Assembly: GCA_036245805.1 (NCBI GenBank)
Contig: BTRK01000004.1
Span: 310,001 to 374,000, forward strand
Direction: 5' to 3'
Length of the DNA stretch: 64,000 bases
DNA from: Pristionchus mayeri
Lineage: Eukaryota; Nematoda; Chromadorea; Rhabditida; Neodiplogasteridae
Positions 37,374-49,832 of this stretch are shown piece after piece. The notes under the pieces are model-generated. The model was not told the DNA's origin. It did not search any database and was given only the letters and a program-made list of their open reading frames with translations. A program made the translations under genes and the position numbers. Numbering within the stretch: the first letter of the stretch is position 1; each line of letters opens with the position of its first letter.

Positions 37374-38453
37374 GTTAAGGCAGGACCCATAGTTAAGGCA
37401 GGACCTATTGTTAAGGCAGGACCCATGGTTAAGGCAGGCAGGACTCATAGTTAAGGGAGGACCCATTGTTAATGCAGGCCCCATGGTTAAGGGAGGACCC
37501 AAAGTTGAGGCAGGGCCCATGGTTAATGCACGACCCATGGTTAAGGGAGGACCCGTGGTTAAGGCAGGACCCATAGTTAAGGCAGGACCCATAGTTAAGG
37601 CAGGACCCATAGTTAAGGCAGGACCCATGGTTAAGGCATATACCATGGTTAAGGCAGGACCCATGGTTAAGGCAGGACCCGTGGTTAAGGCAGGACCCAT
37701 AGTTAAGGTAGGACCCATAGTTAAGGCAGGACCCATTGTTAATGCAGGACCAATGGTTAAGTTAAGACCCATGAGTAAGGCAGGACCCATGGTTAAGGCA
37801 TATCCCATGGTTAAGGCAGGACCCATGGTTAAGATAAGACCCATGGTTAAGGCAGGACCCATGGTTAAGGTAAGACCCATGGGCTAGGCAGGGCCCATGG
37901 TTAAGGCAGGACCTATGGTTAAGGTAAGACCCATGGTTATGGCAGGACCCATGGTTAAGGTAGGACCCATGGTTAAGGCAGGACCCATGGTTAAGGCAGG
38001 ACCCATAGTTAAGGCAGGACACATGGTTAAGGCAGGACCCATAGTTAAGGCAGGACCCATGGTTAAGGCAGGACCCATGGTTAAGGCAGGACCCATGGTT
38101 ATGGCAGGACCCATGGTTAAGGCAGGACCCATGGTTAAGGTAAGACCCATGGTTAAGGCACGTCCCATGGTTAAGGTAAGACCCATGGTTATGGCAGGAC
38201 CCATAGTTAAGGCAGGACCCATAGTTAAGGCAGGACCTATTGTTAAGGCAGGACCCATGGTTAAGGCAGGCAGGACTCATAGTTAAGGGAGGACCCATTG
38301 TTAATGCAGGCCCCATGGTTAAGGGAGGACCCAAAGTTGAGGCAGGGCCCATGGTTAATGCACGACCCACGGTTAAGGCAGGACCCATGGTTAAGGGAGG
38401 ACCCGTGGTTAAGGCAGGACCCATAGTTAAGGCAGGACCCATAGTTAAGGCAG
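37374..38453 (+). repeat. 832-bp tandem step
   Basis: The 22-mer at 37427 recurs at 38259 (+832). Both share the substitution gactcatag in place of gacccatag, which otherwise follows a 22-mer only at 41916 and 42460, so these four form one lineage. The first copy lacks an acccacgg monomer near 37536 and passes at about 37630 into the gcatatacc section, which is the crossover point. Confidence 0.82.
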
Positions 38454-39288
38454 GACCCATAGTTAAGGCAGGACCCATAGTTAAGGCAGGACCCATTGTT
38501 AATGCAGGACCCATGGTTAAGGCAGGACCAATGGTTAAGTTAAGACCCATGAGTAAGGCAGGACCCATGGTTAAGGCATATCCCATGGTTAAGGCAGGAC
38601 CCATGGTTAAGGTAAGACCCATGGGTTAGGCAGGGCCCATGGTTAAGGTAAGACCCATGGGTTAGGCAGGGCCCATGGTTAAGGCAGGACCTATGGTTAA
38701 GGTAAGACCCATGGTTATGGCAGGACCCATGGTTAAGGTTAAGACCCATGAGTAAGGCAGGACCCATGGTTAAGGCACGTCCCATGGTTAAGGCAGGACC
38801 CATGGTTAAGGTAAGACCCATGGGTTATGCAGGGCCCATTGTTAAGGCAGGACCTATGGTTAAGGTAAGACCCATGGTTATGGCAGGACCCATGGTTATG
38901 GCAGGACCCATGGTTAAGGCAGGACCCATGGTTAAGGTAAGACCCATGGTTAAGGCACGTCCCATGGTTAAGGTAAGACCCATGGTTAAGGCACGTCCCA
39001 TGGTTAAGGTAAGACCCATGGTTATGGCAGGACCCATAGTTAAGGCAGGACCCATAGTTAAGGCAGGACCTATTGTTAAGGCAGGACCCATGGTTAAGGT
39101 AGGCAGGACCCATAGTTAAGGGAGGACCCATTATTAATGCAGGACCCATGGTTAAGGGAGGACCCAAAGTTGAGGCAGCGCCCATGGTTAATGCACGACC
39201 CACGGTTAAGGCAGGACCCATGGTTAAGGGAGGACCCGTGGTTAAGGCAGGACCCATAGTTAAGGCAGGACCCATAGTTAAGGCAGGA
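38454..39288 (+). repeat. Segment related to 32278-32877
   Basis: The 19-mer at 38731 and 22-mer at 39092 lie +6,393 from 32338 and 32699. Two gggttagg monomers stand only 36 bp apart near 38623 and 38659, a local duplication. Private substitutions include attattaa (near 39132) and gcagcgccc (near 39179). Confidence 0.8.
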
Positions 39289-42019
39289 CCCATGGTTAAG
39301 GTAACACCCATGGTTAATGCAGGACCCATGGTTAAGGCAGGACCCATGGTTAAGTTAAGATCCATGAGTAAGGCAGGACCCATGGTTAAGTTAAGATCCA
39401 TGAGTAAGGCAGGACCCATGGTTAAGGCAGGACCCATGGTTAAGGCAGGACCCATGGTTAAGGCAGGACCCATGGTTATGGCAGGACCCATGGTTAAGGC
39501 AGGACCCATGGTTAAGGTAAGACCCATGGTTAAGGCACGTCCCATGGTTAAGGTAAGACCCATGGTTAAGGCACGTCCCATGGTTAAGGTAAGACCCATG
39601 GTTATGGCAGGACCCATAGTTAAGGCAGGACCCATAGTTAAGGCAGGACCTATTGTTAAGGCAGGACCCATGGTTAAGGCAGGCAGGACCCATAGTTAAG
39701 GGAGGACCCATTGTTAATGCAGGACCCATGGTTAAGGGAGGACCCAAAGTTGAGGCAGGGCCCATGGTTAATGCAGGACCCTTGGTTAAGGGAGGACCCA
39801 AAGTTGAGGCAGGACCCATGGTTAAGGCAGGCGGGACCCATAGTTAAGGCAGGAACCATTGTTAATGCTGGACCCATGGTTAAGGCAGGACCAATGGTTA
39901 AGTTAAGACCCATGAGTAAGGCAGGACCCATGGTTAAGGCATATCCCATGGTTAAGGCAGGACCCATTGTTAATGCAGGACCCATTGTTAATGCAGGACC
40001 CATGGTTAAGGCAGGACCAATGGTTAAGTTAAGACCCATGAGTAAGGCAGGACCCATGGTTAAGGCATATCCCATGGTTAAGGCAGGACCCATGGTTAAG
40101 ATAAGACCCATGGTTAAGGCAGGACCCATGGTTAAGGTAAGACCCATGGGTTAGGCAGGGCCCATGGTTAAGGCAGGACCTATGGTTAAGGTAAGACCCA
40201 TGGTTATGGCAGGACCCATGGTTAAGGTAGGACCCATGGTTAAGGCAGGACCCATGGTTAAGGCAGGACCCATAGTTAAGGCAGGACACATGGTTAAGGC
40301 AGGACCCATAGTTAAGATAAGACCCATGGTTAAAGCAGGACCCATGGTTAAGGTAAGACCCATGGTTAAGGCACGTCCCATGGTTAAGGTAAGACCCATG
40401 GTTATGGCAGGACCCATGGTTAAGGCAGGACCCATTGTTAATGCAGGACCCATGGTTAAGGCAGGACTCCATTGTTAATGCAGGACTCCATTGTTAATGC
40501 AGGACCCATGGTTAAGGCAGGACCCATGGTTAAGTTAAGATCCATGAGTAAGGCAGGACCCATGGTTAAGGCATATACCATGGTTAAGGCAGGACCCATG
40601 GTTAAGGCAGGACCCGTGGTTAAGGCAGGACCCATAGTTAAGGTAGGACCCATAGTTAAGGCAGGACCCATTGTTAATGCAGGACCAATGGTTAAGTTAA
40701 GACCCATGAGTAAGGCAGGACCCATGGTTAAGGCATATCCCATGGTTAAGGCAGGACCCATGGTTAAGATAAGACCCATGGTTAAGGCAGGACCCATGGT
40801 TAAGGTAAGACCCATGGGCTAGGCAGGGCCCATGGTTAAGGCAGGACCTATGGTTAAGGTAAGACCCATGGTTATGGCAGGACCCATGGTTAAGGTAGGA
40901 CCCATGGTTAAGGCAGGACCCATGGTTAAGGCAGGACCCATAGTTAAGGCAGGACACATGGTTAAGGCAGGACCCATAGTTAAGGCAGGACCCATGGTTA
41001 AGGCAGGACCCATGGTTAAGGCAGGACCCATGGTTATGGCAGGACCCATGATTAAGGCAGGACCCATGGTTAAGGTAAGACCCATGGTTAAGGCACGTCC
41101 CATGGTTAAGGTAAGACCCATGGTTATGGCAGGACCCATGGTTAAGGCAGGACCCATTGTTAATGCAGGACCCATGGTTAAGGCAGGACTCCATTGTTAA
41201 TGCAGGACTCCATTGTTAATGCAGGACCCATGGTTAAGTCAGGACCCATGGTTAAGTTAAGATCCATGAGTAAGGCAGGACCCATGGTTAAGGCATATAC
41301 CATGGTTAAGGCAGGACCCATGGTTAAGGCAGGACCCGTGGTTAAGGCAGGACCCATAGTTAAGGTAGGACCCATAGTTAAGGCAGGACCCATTGTTAAT
41401 GCAGGACCAATGGTTAAGTTAAGACCCATGAGTAAGGCAGGACCCATGGTTAAGGCATATCCCATGGTTAAGGCAGGACCCATGGTTAAGATAAGACCCA
41501 TGGTTAAGGCAGGACCCATGGTTAAGGTAAGACCCATGGGCTAGGCAGGGCCCATGGTTAAGGCAGGACCTATGGTTAAGGTAAGACCCATGGTTATGGC
41601 AGGACCCATGGTTAAGGTAGGACCCATGGTTAAGGCAGGACCCATGGTTAAGGCAGGACCCATAGTTAAGGCAGGACACATGGTTAAGGCAGGACCCATA
41701 GTTAAGGCAGGACCCATGGTTAAGGCAGGACCCATGGTTAAGGCAGGACCCATGGTTATGGCAGGACCCATGGTTAAGGCAGGACCCATGGTTAAGGTAA
41801 GACCCATGGTTAAGGCACGTCCCATGGTTAAGGTAAGACCCATGGTTATGGCAGGACCCATAGTTAAGGCAGGACCCATAGTTAAGGCAGGACCTATTGT
41901 TAAGGCAGGACCCATGGTTAAGGCAGGCAGGACTCATAGTTAAGGGAGGACCCATTGTTAATGCAGGCCCCATGGTTAAGGGAGGACCCAAAGTTGAGGC
42001 AGGGCCCATGGTTAATGCA
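39289..42019 (+). repeat. Copy of 34800-37530 at +4,489
   Basis: Landmarks 39672, 39820, 40454/40473, 41176/41195 and 41916 all match 35183, 35331, 35965/35984, 36687/36706 and 37427 at +4,489. Left of this the offset is 4,507, so one monomer differs near 34780/39270. The 722-bp step is included, so it predates this duplication. A private gtcagg variant lies near 41238. Confidence 0.86.
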
Positions 42020-43652
42020 CGACCCACGGTTAAGGCAGGACCCATGGTTAAGGGAGGACCCGTGGTTAAGGCAGGACCCATAGTTAAGGCAGGACCCATA
42101 GTTAAGGCACGACCCACGGTTAAGGCAGGACCCATGGTTAAGGGAGGACCCGTGGTTAAGGCAGGACCCATAGTTAAGGCAGGACCCATGGTTAAGGCAG
42201 GACCCATAGTTAAGGCAGGACACATGGTTAAGGCAGGACCCATAGTTAAGGCAGGACCCATGGTTAAGGCAGGACCCATGGTTAAGGCAGGACCCATGGT
42301 TATGGCAGGACCCATGGTTAAGGCAGGACCCATGGTTACGGTAAGACCCATGGTTAAGGCACGTCCCATGGTTAAGGTAAGACCCATGGTTATGGCAGGA
42401 CCCATAGTTAAGGCAGGACCCATAGTTAAGGCAGGACCTATTGTTAAGGCAGGACCCATGGTTAAGGCAGGCAGGACTCATAGTTAAGGGAGGACCCATT
42501 GTTAATGCAGGCCCCATGGTTAAGGGAGGACCCAAAGTTGAGGCAGGGCCCATGGTTAATGCACGACCCACGGTTAAGGCAGGACCCATGGTTAAGGGAG
42601 GACCCGTGGTTAAGGCAGGACCCATAGTTAAGGCAGGACCCATAGTTAAGGCAGGACCCATAGTTAAGGCAGGACCCATAGTTAAGGCAGGACCCATTGT
42701 TAATGCAGGACCCATGGTTAAGGCATATCCCATGGTTAAGGCAGGACCCATGGTTAAGGCATATCCCATGGTTAAGGCAGGACCCATGGTTAAGGTAAGA
42801 CCCATGGGTTAGGCAGGGCCCATGGTTAAGGCAGGACCTATGGTTAAGGCATATCCCATGGTTAAGGCAGGACCCATGGTTAAGGTAAGACCCATGGGTT
42901 AGGCAGGGCCCATGGTTAAGGCAGGACCTATGGTTAAGGTAAGACCCATGGTTATGGCAGGACCCATGGTTAAGGTTAAGACCCATGAGTAAGGCAGGAC
43001 CCATGGTTAAGGCACGTCCCATGGTTAAGGCAGGACCCATGGTTAAGGTAAGACCCATGGGTTAGGCAGGGCCCATGGTTAAGGCAGAACCTATGGTTAA
43101 GGTAAGACCTATGGTTATGGCAGGACCCATGGTTAAGGCAGGACCCATGGTTAAGGCAGGACCCATGGTTAAGGTAACACCCATGGTTAATGCAGGACCC
43201 ATGGTTAAGGCAGGACCCATGGTTAAGTTAAGATCCATGAGTAAGGCAGGACCCATGGTTAAGGCAGGACCCATGGTTAAGGCAGGACCCATAGTTAAGG
43301 CAGGACCCATGGTTAAGGTAACACCCATGGTTAATGCAGGACCCATGGTTAAGGCAGGACCCATGGTTAAGTTAAGATCCATGAGTAAGGCAGGACCCAT
43401 GGTTAAGGCAGGACCCATGGTTAAGGCAGGACCCATGGTTAAGGCAGGACCCATGGTTATGGCAGGACCCATGGTTAAGGCAGGACCCATGGTTAAGGTA
43501 AGACCCATGGTTAAGGCACGTCCCATGGTTAAGGTAAGACCCATGGTTAAGGCACGTCCCATGGTTAAGGTAAGACCCATGGTTATGGCAGGACCCATAG
43601 TTAAGGCAGGACCCATAGTTAAGGCAGGACCTATTGTTAAGGCAGGACCCAT
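42020..43652 (+). repeat. Rearranged segment with 22-mer 42460 and last 19-mer 42968
   Basis: An acccacgg/cccgtgg series occurs twice within about 110 bp (near 42022 and 42112). Doubled gcatatccc and gggttagg sections follow at 42720-42905. The 19-mer at 42968 is the last 19-mer in the window. The couple gcagaacctatgg and ggtaagacctatgg near 43085-43112 is unique. A two-fold ggtaacaccc/gatccatgag series fills 43160-43390. Confidence 0.78.
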
Positions 43653-45162
43653 GGTTAAGGTAGGCAGGACCCATAGTTAAGGGAGGACCCATTGTTAATG
43701 CAGGACCCATGGTTAAGGGAGGACCCAAAGTTGAGGCAGGGCCCATGGTTAATGCACGACCCACGGTTAAGGCAGGACCCATGGTTAAGGGAGGACCCGT
43801 GGTTAAGGCAGGACCCATAGTTAAGGCAGGGCCCATGGTTAATGCACGACCCACGGTTAAGGCAGGACCCATGGTTAAGGGAGGACCCGTGGTTAAGGCA
43901 GGACCCATAGTTAAGGCAGGACCCATAGTTAAGGCAGGACCCATAGTTAAGGCAGGACCCATTGTTAATGCTGGACCCATGGTTAAGGCAGGACCAATGG
44001 TTAAGTTAAGACCCATGAGTAAGGCAGGACCCATGGTTAAGGCATATCCCATGGTTAAGGCAGGACCCATGGTTAAGATAAGACCCATGGTTAAGGCAGG
44101 ACCCATGGTTAAGGTAAGACCCATGGTTATGGCAGGACCCATGGTTAAGGTAGGACCCATGGTTAAGGCATATCCCATGGTTAAGTTAAGATCCATGAGT
44201 AAGGCAGGACCCATGGTTAAGGCATATCCCATGGTTAAGGCAGGACCCATGGTTAAGGAAGGACCCGTGGTTAAGGCAGGACCCATAGTTAAGGCAGGAC
44301 CTATTGTTAAGGCTGGACCCATGGTTAAGGCAGGCAGAACCCATAGTTAAGGGAGGACCCATTGTTAATGCAGGACCCATGGTTAAGGGAGGACCCAAAG
44401 TTGAGGCAGGACCCATGGTTAAGGCAGGCGGGACCCATAGTTAAGGCAGGACCCATTGTTAATGCAGGGCCCATGGTTAATGCACGACCCACGGTTAAGG
44501 CAGGACCCATGGTTAATGCACGACCCACGGTTAAGGCAGGACCCATGGTTAAGGGAGGACCCGTGGTTAAGGCAGGACCCATAGTTAAGGCAGGACCCAT
44601 GGTTAAGGTAACACCCATGGTTAATGCAGGACCCATGGTTAAGGCAGGACCCATGGTTAAGTTAAGATTCATGAGTAAGGCAGGACCCACGGTTAAGTTA
44701 AGATCCATGAGTAAGGCAGGACCCATGGTTAAGGCAGGACCCATGGTTAAGGCAGGACCCATGGTTATGGCAGGACCCATGGTTAAGGCAGGACCCATGG
44801 TTAAGGTAAGACCCATGGTTAAGGTAAGACCCATGGTTAAGGCACGTCCCATGGTTAAGGTAAGACCCATGGTTAAGGCACGTCCCATGGTTAAGGTAAG
44901 ACCCATGGTTAAGGCACGTCCCATGGTTAAGGTAAGACCCATGGTTATGGCAGGACCCATAGTTAAGGCAGGACCCATAGTTAAGGCAGGACCTATTGTT
45001 AAGGCAGGACCCATGGTTAAGGCAGGCAGGACCCATAGTTAAGGGAGGACCCATTGTTAATGCAGGACCCATGGTTAAGGGAGGACCCAAAGTTGAGGCA
45101 GGGCCCATGGTTAATGCACGACCCACGGTTAAGGCAGGACCCGTGGTTAAGGCAGGACCCAT
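43653..45162 (+). repeat. Segment with 22-mers at 43653, 44323, 44417 and 45015
   Basis: 43653 pairs with 47801 (+4,148), and 44323/44417 pair with 48381/48475 (+4,058). The 90-bp change is a doubled acccacgg/cccgtgg series near 43850. Before 45015 there is one more gcacgt/ggtaag couple than in relatives (32 instead of 30 monomers), an example of growth by 36-bp couples. Confidence 0.82.
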
Positions 45163-45174
45163 AGTTAAGTTCAT
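45163..45174 (+). repeat. 12-bp truncated monomer at a recombination junction
   Basis: agttaagttcat is the only 12-mer. Relative to agttaagttaagattcat six bases are missing. On the left the sequence follows the 49037-type series (cccgtgg, catagtt). On the right it enters the gattcatgag series that normally lies elsewhere. The loss therefore coincides with a join of two unlike parts of the array. Confidence 0.85.
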
Positions 45175-47800
45175 GAGTAAGGCAGGACCCACGGTTAAGT
45201 TAAGATCCATGAGTAAGGCAGGACCCATGGTTAAGGCAGGACCCATGGTTAAGGCAGGACCCATGGTTAAGGCAGGACCCATGGTTATGGCAGGACCCAT
45301 GGTTAAGGCAGGACCCATGGTTAAGGTAAGACCCATGGTTAAGGCACGTCCCATGGTTAAGGTAAGACCCATGGTTAAGGCACGTCCCATGGTTAAGGTA
45401 AGACCCATGGTTAAGGCACGTCCCATGGTTAAGGTAAGACCCATGGTTATGGCAGGACCCATAGTTAAGGCAGGACCCATAGTTAAGGCAGGACCTATTG
45501 TTAAGGCAGGACCCATGGTTAAGGCAGGCAGGACCCATAGTTAAGGGAGGACCCATTGTTAATGCAGGACCCATGGTTAAGGGAGGACCCAAAGTTGAGG
45601 CAGGGCCCATGGTTAATGCACGACCCACGGTTAAGGCAGGACCCGTGGTTAAGGCAGGACCCATAGTTAAGGCAGGACCCATAGTTAAGGCAGGACCCAT
45701 AGTTAAGGCAGGACCCATGGTTAAGGCAGGACCAATGGTTAAGTTAAGACCCATGAGTAAGGCAGGACCCATGGTTAAGGCATATCCCATGGTTAAGGCA
45801 GGACCCATGGTTAAGATAAGACCCATGGTTAAGGCAGGACCCATGGTTAAGGAAAGACCCATGGGTTAGGCAGGGCCCATGGTTAAGGCAGGACCTATGG
45901 TTAAGGTAAGACCCATGGTTATGGCAGGACCCATGGTTAATGCACGACCCACGGTTAAGGCAGGACCCATGGTTAAGGGAGGACCCGTGGTTAAGGCAGG
46001 ACCCATAGTTAAGGCAGGACCCATGGTTAAGGTAACACCCATGGTTAATGCAGGACCCATGGTTAAGGCAGGACCCATGGTTAAGTTAAGATTCATGAGT
46101 AAGGCAGGACCCACGGTTAAGTTAAGATCCATGAGTAAGGCAGGACCCATGGTTAAGGCAGGACCCATGGTTAAGGCAGGACCCATGGTTATGGCAGGAC
46201 CCATGGTTAAGGCAGGACCCATGGTCAAGGTAAGACCCATGGTTAAGGCACGTCCCATGGTTAAGGTAAGACCCATGGTTATGGCACGTCCCATGGTTAA
46301 GGTAAGACCCATGGTTATGGCAGGACCCATAGTTAAGGCAGGACCCATAGTTAAGGCAGGACCTATTGTTAAGGCAGGACCCATGGTTAAGGCAGGCAGG
46401 ACCCATAGTTAAGGGAGGACCCATTGTTAATGCAGGACCCATGGTTAAGGGAGGACCCGTGGTTAAGGCAGGACCCATAGCTAAGGCAGGACCCATGGTT
46501 AAGGTAACACCCATGGTTAATGCAGGACCCATGGTTAAGGCAGGACCCATGGTTAAGTTAAGATTCATGAGTAAGGCAGGACCCACGGTTAAGTTAAGAT
46601 CCATGAGTAAGGCAGGACCCATGGTTAAGGCAGGACCCATGGTTAAGGCAGGACCCATGGTTATGGCAGGACCCATGGTTAAGGCAGGACCCATGGTTAA
46701 GGTAAGACCCATGGTTAAGGCACGTCCCATGGTTAAGGCAGGACCCATGGTTAAGGCAGGCAGGACCCATAGTTAAGGGAGGACCCATTGTTAATGCAGG
46801 ACCCATGGTTAAGGGAGGACCCAAAGTTGAGGCAGGGCCCATGGTTAATGCACGACCCACGGTTAAGGCAGGACCCGTGGTTAAGGTAAGACCCATGGTT
46901 ATGGCAGGACCCATAGTTAAGGCAGGACCCATAGTTAAGGCAGGACCTATTGTTAAGGCAGGACCCATGGTTAAGGCAGGCAGGACCCATAGTTAAGGGA
47001 GGACCCATTGTTAATGCAGGACCCATGGTTAAGGGAGGACCCAAAGTTGAGGCAGGGCCCATGGTTAATGCACGACCCACGGTTAAGGCAGGACCCGTGG
47101 TTAAGGCAGGACCCATAGTTAAGGCAGGACCCATAGTTAAGGCAGGACCCATAGTTAAGGCAGGACCCATTGTTAATGCAGGACCCATGGTTAAGGCAGG
47201 ACCAATGGTTAAGTTAAGACCCATGAGTAAGGCAGGACCCATGGTTAAGGCATATCCCATGGTTAAGGCAGGACCCATGATTAAGATAAGACCCATGGTT
47301 AAGGCAGGACCCATGGTTAAGGTAAGACCCATGGGTTAGGCAGGGCCCATGGTTAAGGCAGGACCTATGGTTAAGGTAAGACCCATGGTTATGGCAGGAC
47401 CCATGGTTAAGGTAGGACCCATGGTTAAGGCAGGACCCATGGTTAAGGCAGGACCCATGGTTAAGGTAACACCCATGGTTAATGCAGGACCCATGGTTAA
47501 GGCAGGACCCATGGTTAAGTTAAGATCCATGAGTAAGGCAGGACCCATGGTTAAGGCAGGACCCATGGTTAAGGCAGGACCCATTGTTAATGCAGGACCC
47601 ATGGTTAAGGCAGGACCAATGGTTAAGGCAGGACCCATGGTTAAGGTAAGACCCATGGTTAAGGCACGTCCCATGGTTAAGGTAAGACCCATGGTTAAGG
47701 CACGTCCCATGGTTAAGGTAAGACCCATGGTTATGGCAGGACCCATAGTTAAGGCAGGACCCATAGTTAAGGCAGGACCTATTGTTAAGGCAGGACCCAT
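45175..47800 (+). repeat. Irregular zone with 22-mers at 45517, 46385, 46749 and 46969
   Basis: Spacings of 19, 47, 19, 11 and 45 monomers do not form a regular ladder. The gcacgt/ggtaag section, gattcatgag and acccacgg series are reused in shortened form. At 46460-46870 blocks are cut to 364 and 220 bp between 22-mers. Variants include catagcta (near 46479, shared with 48641) and ggtcaagg (near 46224). Confidence 0.8.
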
Positions 47801-49436
47801 GGTTAAGGTAGGCAGGACCCATAGTTAAGGGAGGACCCATTGTTAATGCAGGACCCATGGTTAAGGGAGGACCCAAAGTTGAGGCAGGGCCCATGGTTAA
47901 TGCACGACCCACGGTTAAGGCAGGACCCATGGTTAAGGGAGGACCCGTGGTTAAGGCAGGACCCATAGTTAAGGCAGGACCCATAGTTAAGGCAGGACCC
48001 ATAGTTAAGGCAGGACCCATTGTTAATGCAGGACCCATGGTTAAGGCAGGACCAATGGTTAAGTTAAGACCCATGAGTAAGGCAGGACCCATGGTTAAGG
48101 CATATCCCATGGTTAAGGCAGGACCCATGGTTAAGATAAGACCCATGGTTAAGGCAGGACCCATGGTTAAGGTAAGACCCATGGTTATGGCAGGACCCAT
48201 GGTTAAGGTAGGACCCATGGTTAAGGCATATCCCATGGTTAAGTTAAGATCCATGAGTAAGGCAGGACCCATGGTTAAGGCATATCCCATGGTTAAGGCA
48301 GGACCCATGGTTAAGGAAGGACCCGTGGTTAAGGCAGGACCCATAGTTAAGGCAGGACCTATTGTTAAGGCTGGACCCATGGTTAAGGCAGGCAGAACCC
48401 ATAGTTAAGGGAGGACCCATTGTTAATGCAGGACCCATGGTTAAGGGAGGACCCAAAGTTGAGGCAGGACCCATGGTTAAGGCAGGCGGGACCCATAGTT
48501 AAGGCAGGACCCATTGTTAATGCAGGGCCCATGGTTAATGCACGACCCACGGTTAAGGCAGGACCCATGGTTAATGCACGACCCACGGTTAAGGCAGGAC
48601 CCATGGTTAAGGGAGGACCCGTGGTTAAGGCAGGACCCATAGCTAAGGCAGGACCCATGGTTAAGGTAACACCCATGGTTAATGCAGGACCCATGGTTAA
48701 GGCAGGACCCATGGTTAAGTTAAGATTCATGAGTAAGGCAGGACCCACGGTTAAGTTAAGATCCATGAGTAAGGCAGGATCCATGGTTAAGGCAGGACCC
48801 ATGGTTAAGGCAGGACCCATGGTTAAGGCAGGACCCATGGTTATGGCAGGACCCATGGTTAAGGCAGGACCCATGGTTAAGGTAAGACCCATGGTTAAGG
48901 CACGTCCCATGGTTAAGGTAAGACCCATGGTTAAGGCACGTCCCATGGTTAAGGTAAGACCCATGGTTATGGCAGGACCCATAGTTAAGGCAGGACCCAT
49001 AGTTAAGGCAGGACCTATTGTTAAGGCAGGACCCATGGTTAAGGCAGGCAGGACCCATAGTTAAGGGAGGACCCATTGTTAATGCAGGACCCATGGTTAA
49101 GGGAGGACCCAAAGTTGAGGCAGGGCCCATGGTTAATGCACGACCCACGGTTAAGGCAGGACCCGTGGTTAAGGCAGGACCCATAGTTAAGGCAGGACCC
49201 ATAGTTAAGGCAGGACCCATAGTTAAGGCAGGACCCATTGTTAATGCAGGACCCATGGTTAAGGCAGGACCAATGGTTAAGTTAAGACCCATGAGTAAGG
49301 CAGGACCCATGGTTAAGGCATATCCCATGGTTAAGGCAGGACCCATGGTTAAGGTAATACCCATGGTTATGGCAGGACCCATGGTTAATGCACGACCCAC
49401 GGTTAAGGCAGGACCCATGGTTAAGGTAAGACCCAT
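47801..49436 (+). repeat. Segment with 22-mers at 47801, 48381, 48475 and 49037
   Basis: Intervals of 31, 4 and 30 monomers equal the 4669-4763-5325 barcode and its copies. It ends with a ggtaatacccatgg monomer near 49353 that also occurs in the 234-bp cassettes at 54502 and 62852. The array's style changes just right of this block. Confidence 0.83.
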
Positions 49437-49832
49437 GGGTTAGGCAGGGCCCATGGTTAAGGCAGGACCTATGGTTAAGGTAAGACCCATGGTTATGGCA
49501 GGACCCATGGTTAATGCACGACCCACGGTTAAGGCAGGACCCATGGTTAAGGGAGGACCCGTGGTTAAGGCAGGACCCATAGTTAAGGCAGGACCCATGG
49601 TTAAGGTAACACCCATGGTTAATGCAGGACCCATGGTTAAGGCAGGACCCATGGTTAAGTTAAGATTCATGAGTAAGGCAGGACCCACGGTTAAGTTAAG
49701 ATCCATGAGTAAGGCAGGACCCATGGTTAAGGCAGGACCCATGGTTAAGGCAGGACCCATGGTTAAGGCAGGACCCATGGTTAAGATAAGACCCATGGTT
49801 AAGGCAGGACCCATGGTTAAGGTAAGACCCAT
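49437..49832 (+). repeat. Cassette Y, 396 bp
   Basis: Exactly 22 regular monomers from one gggttagg monomer to the next. Internal order is cctatgg, ggttatgg, acccacgg, cccgtgg, catagtt, ggtaacaccc, gattcatgag, acccacgg, gatccatgag, four consensus, gataag. Copies are at 54736 (+5,299) and 63086 (+13,649). Confidence 0.88.
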
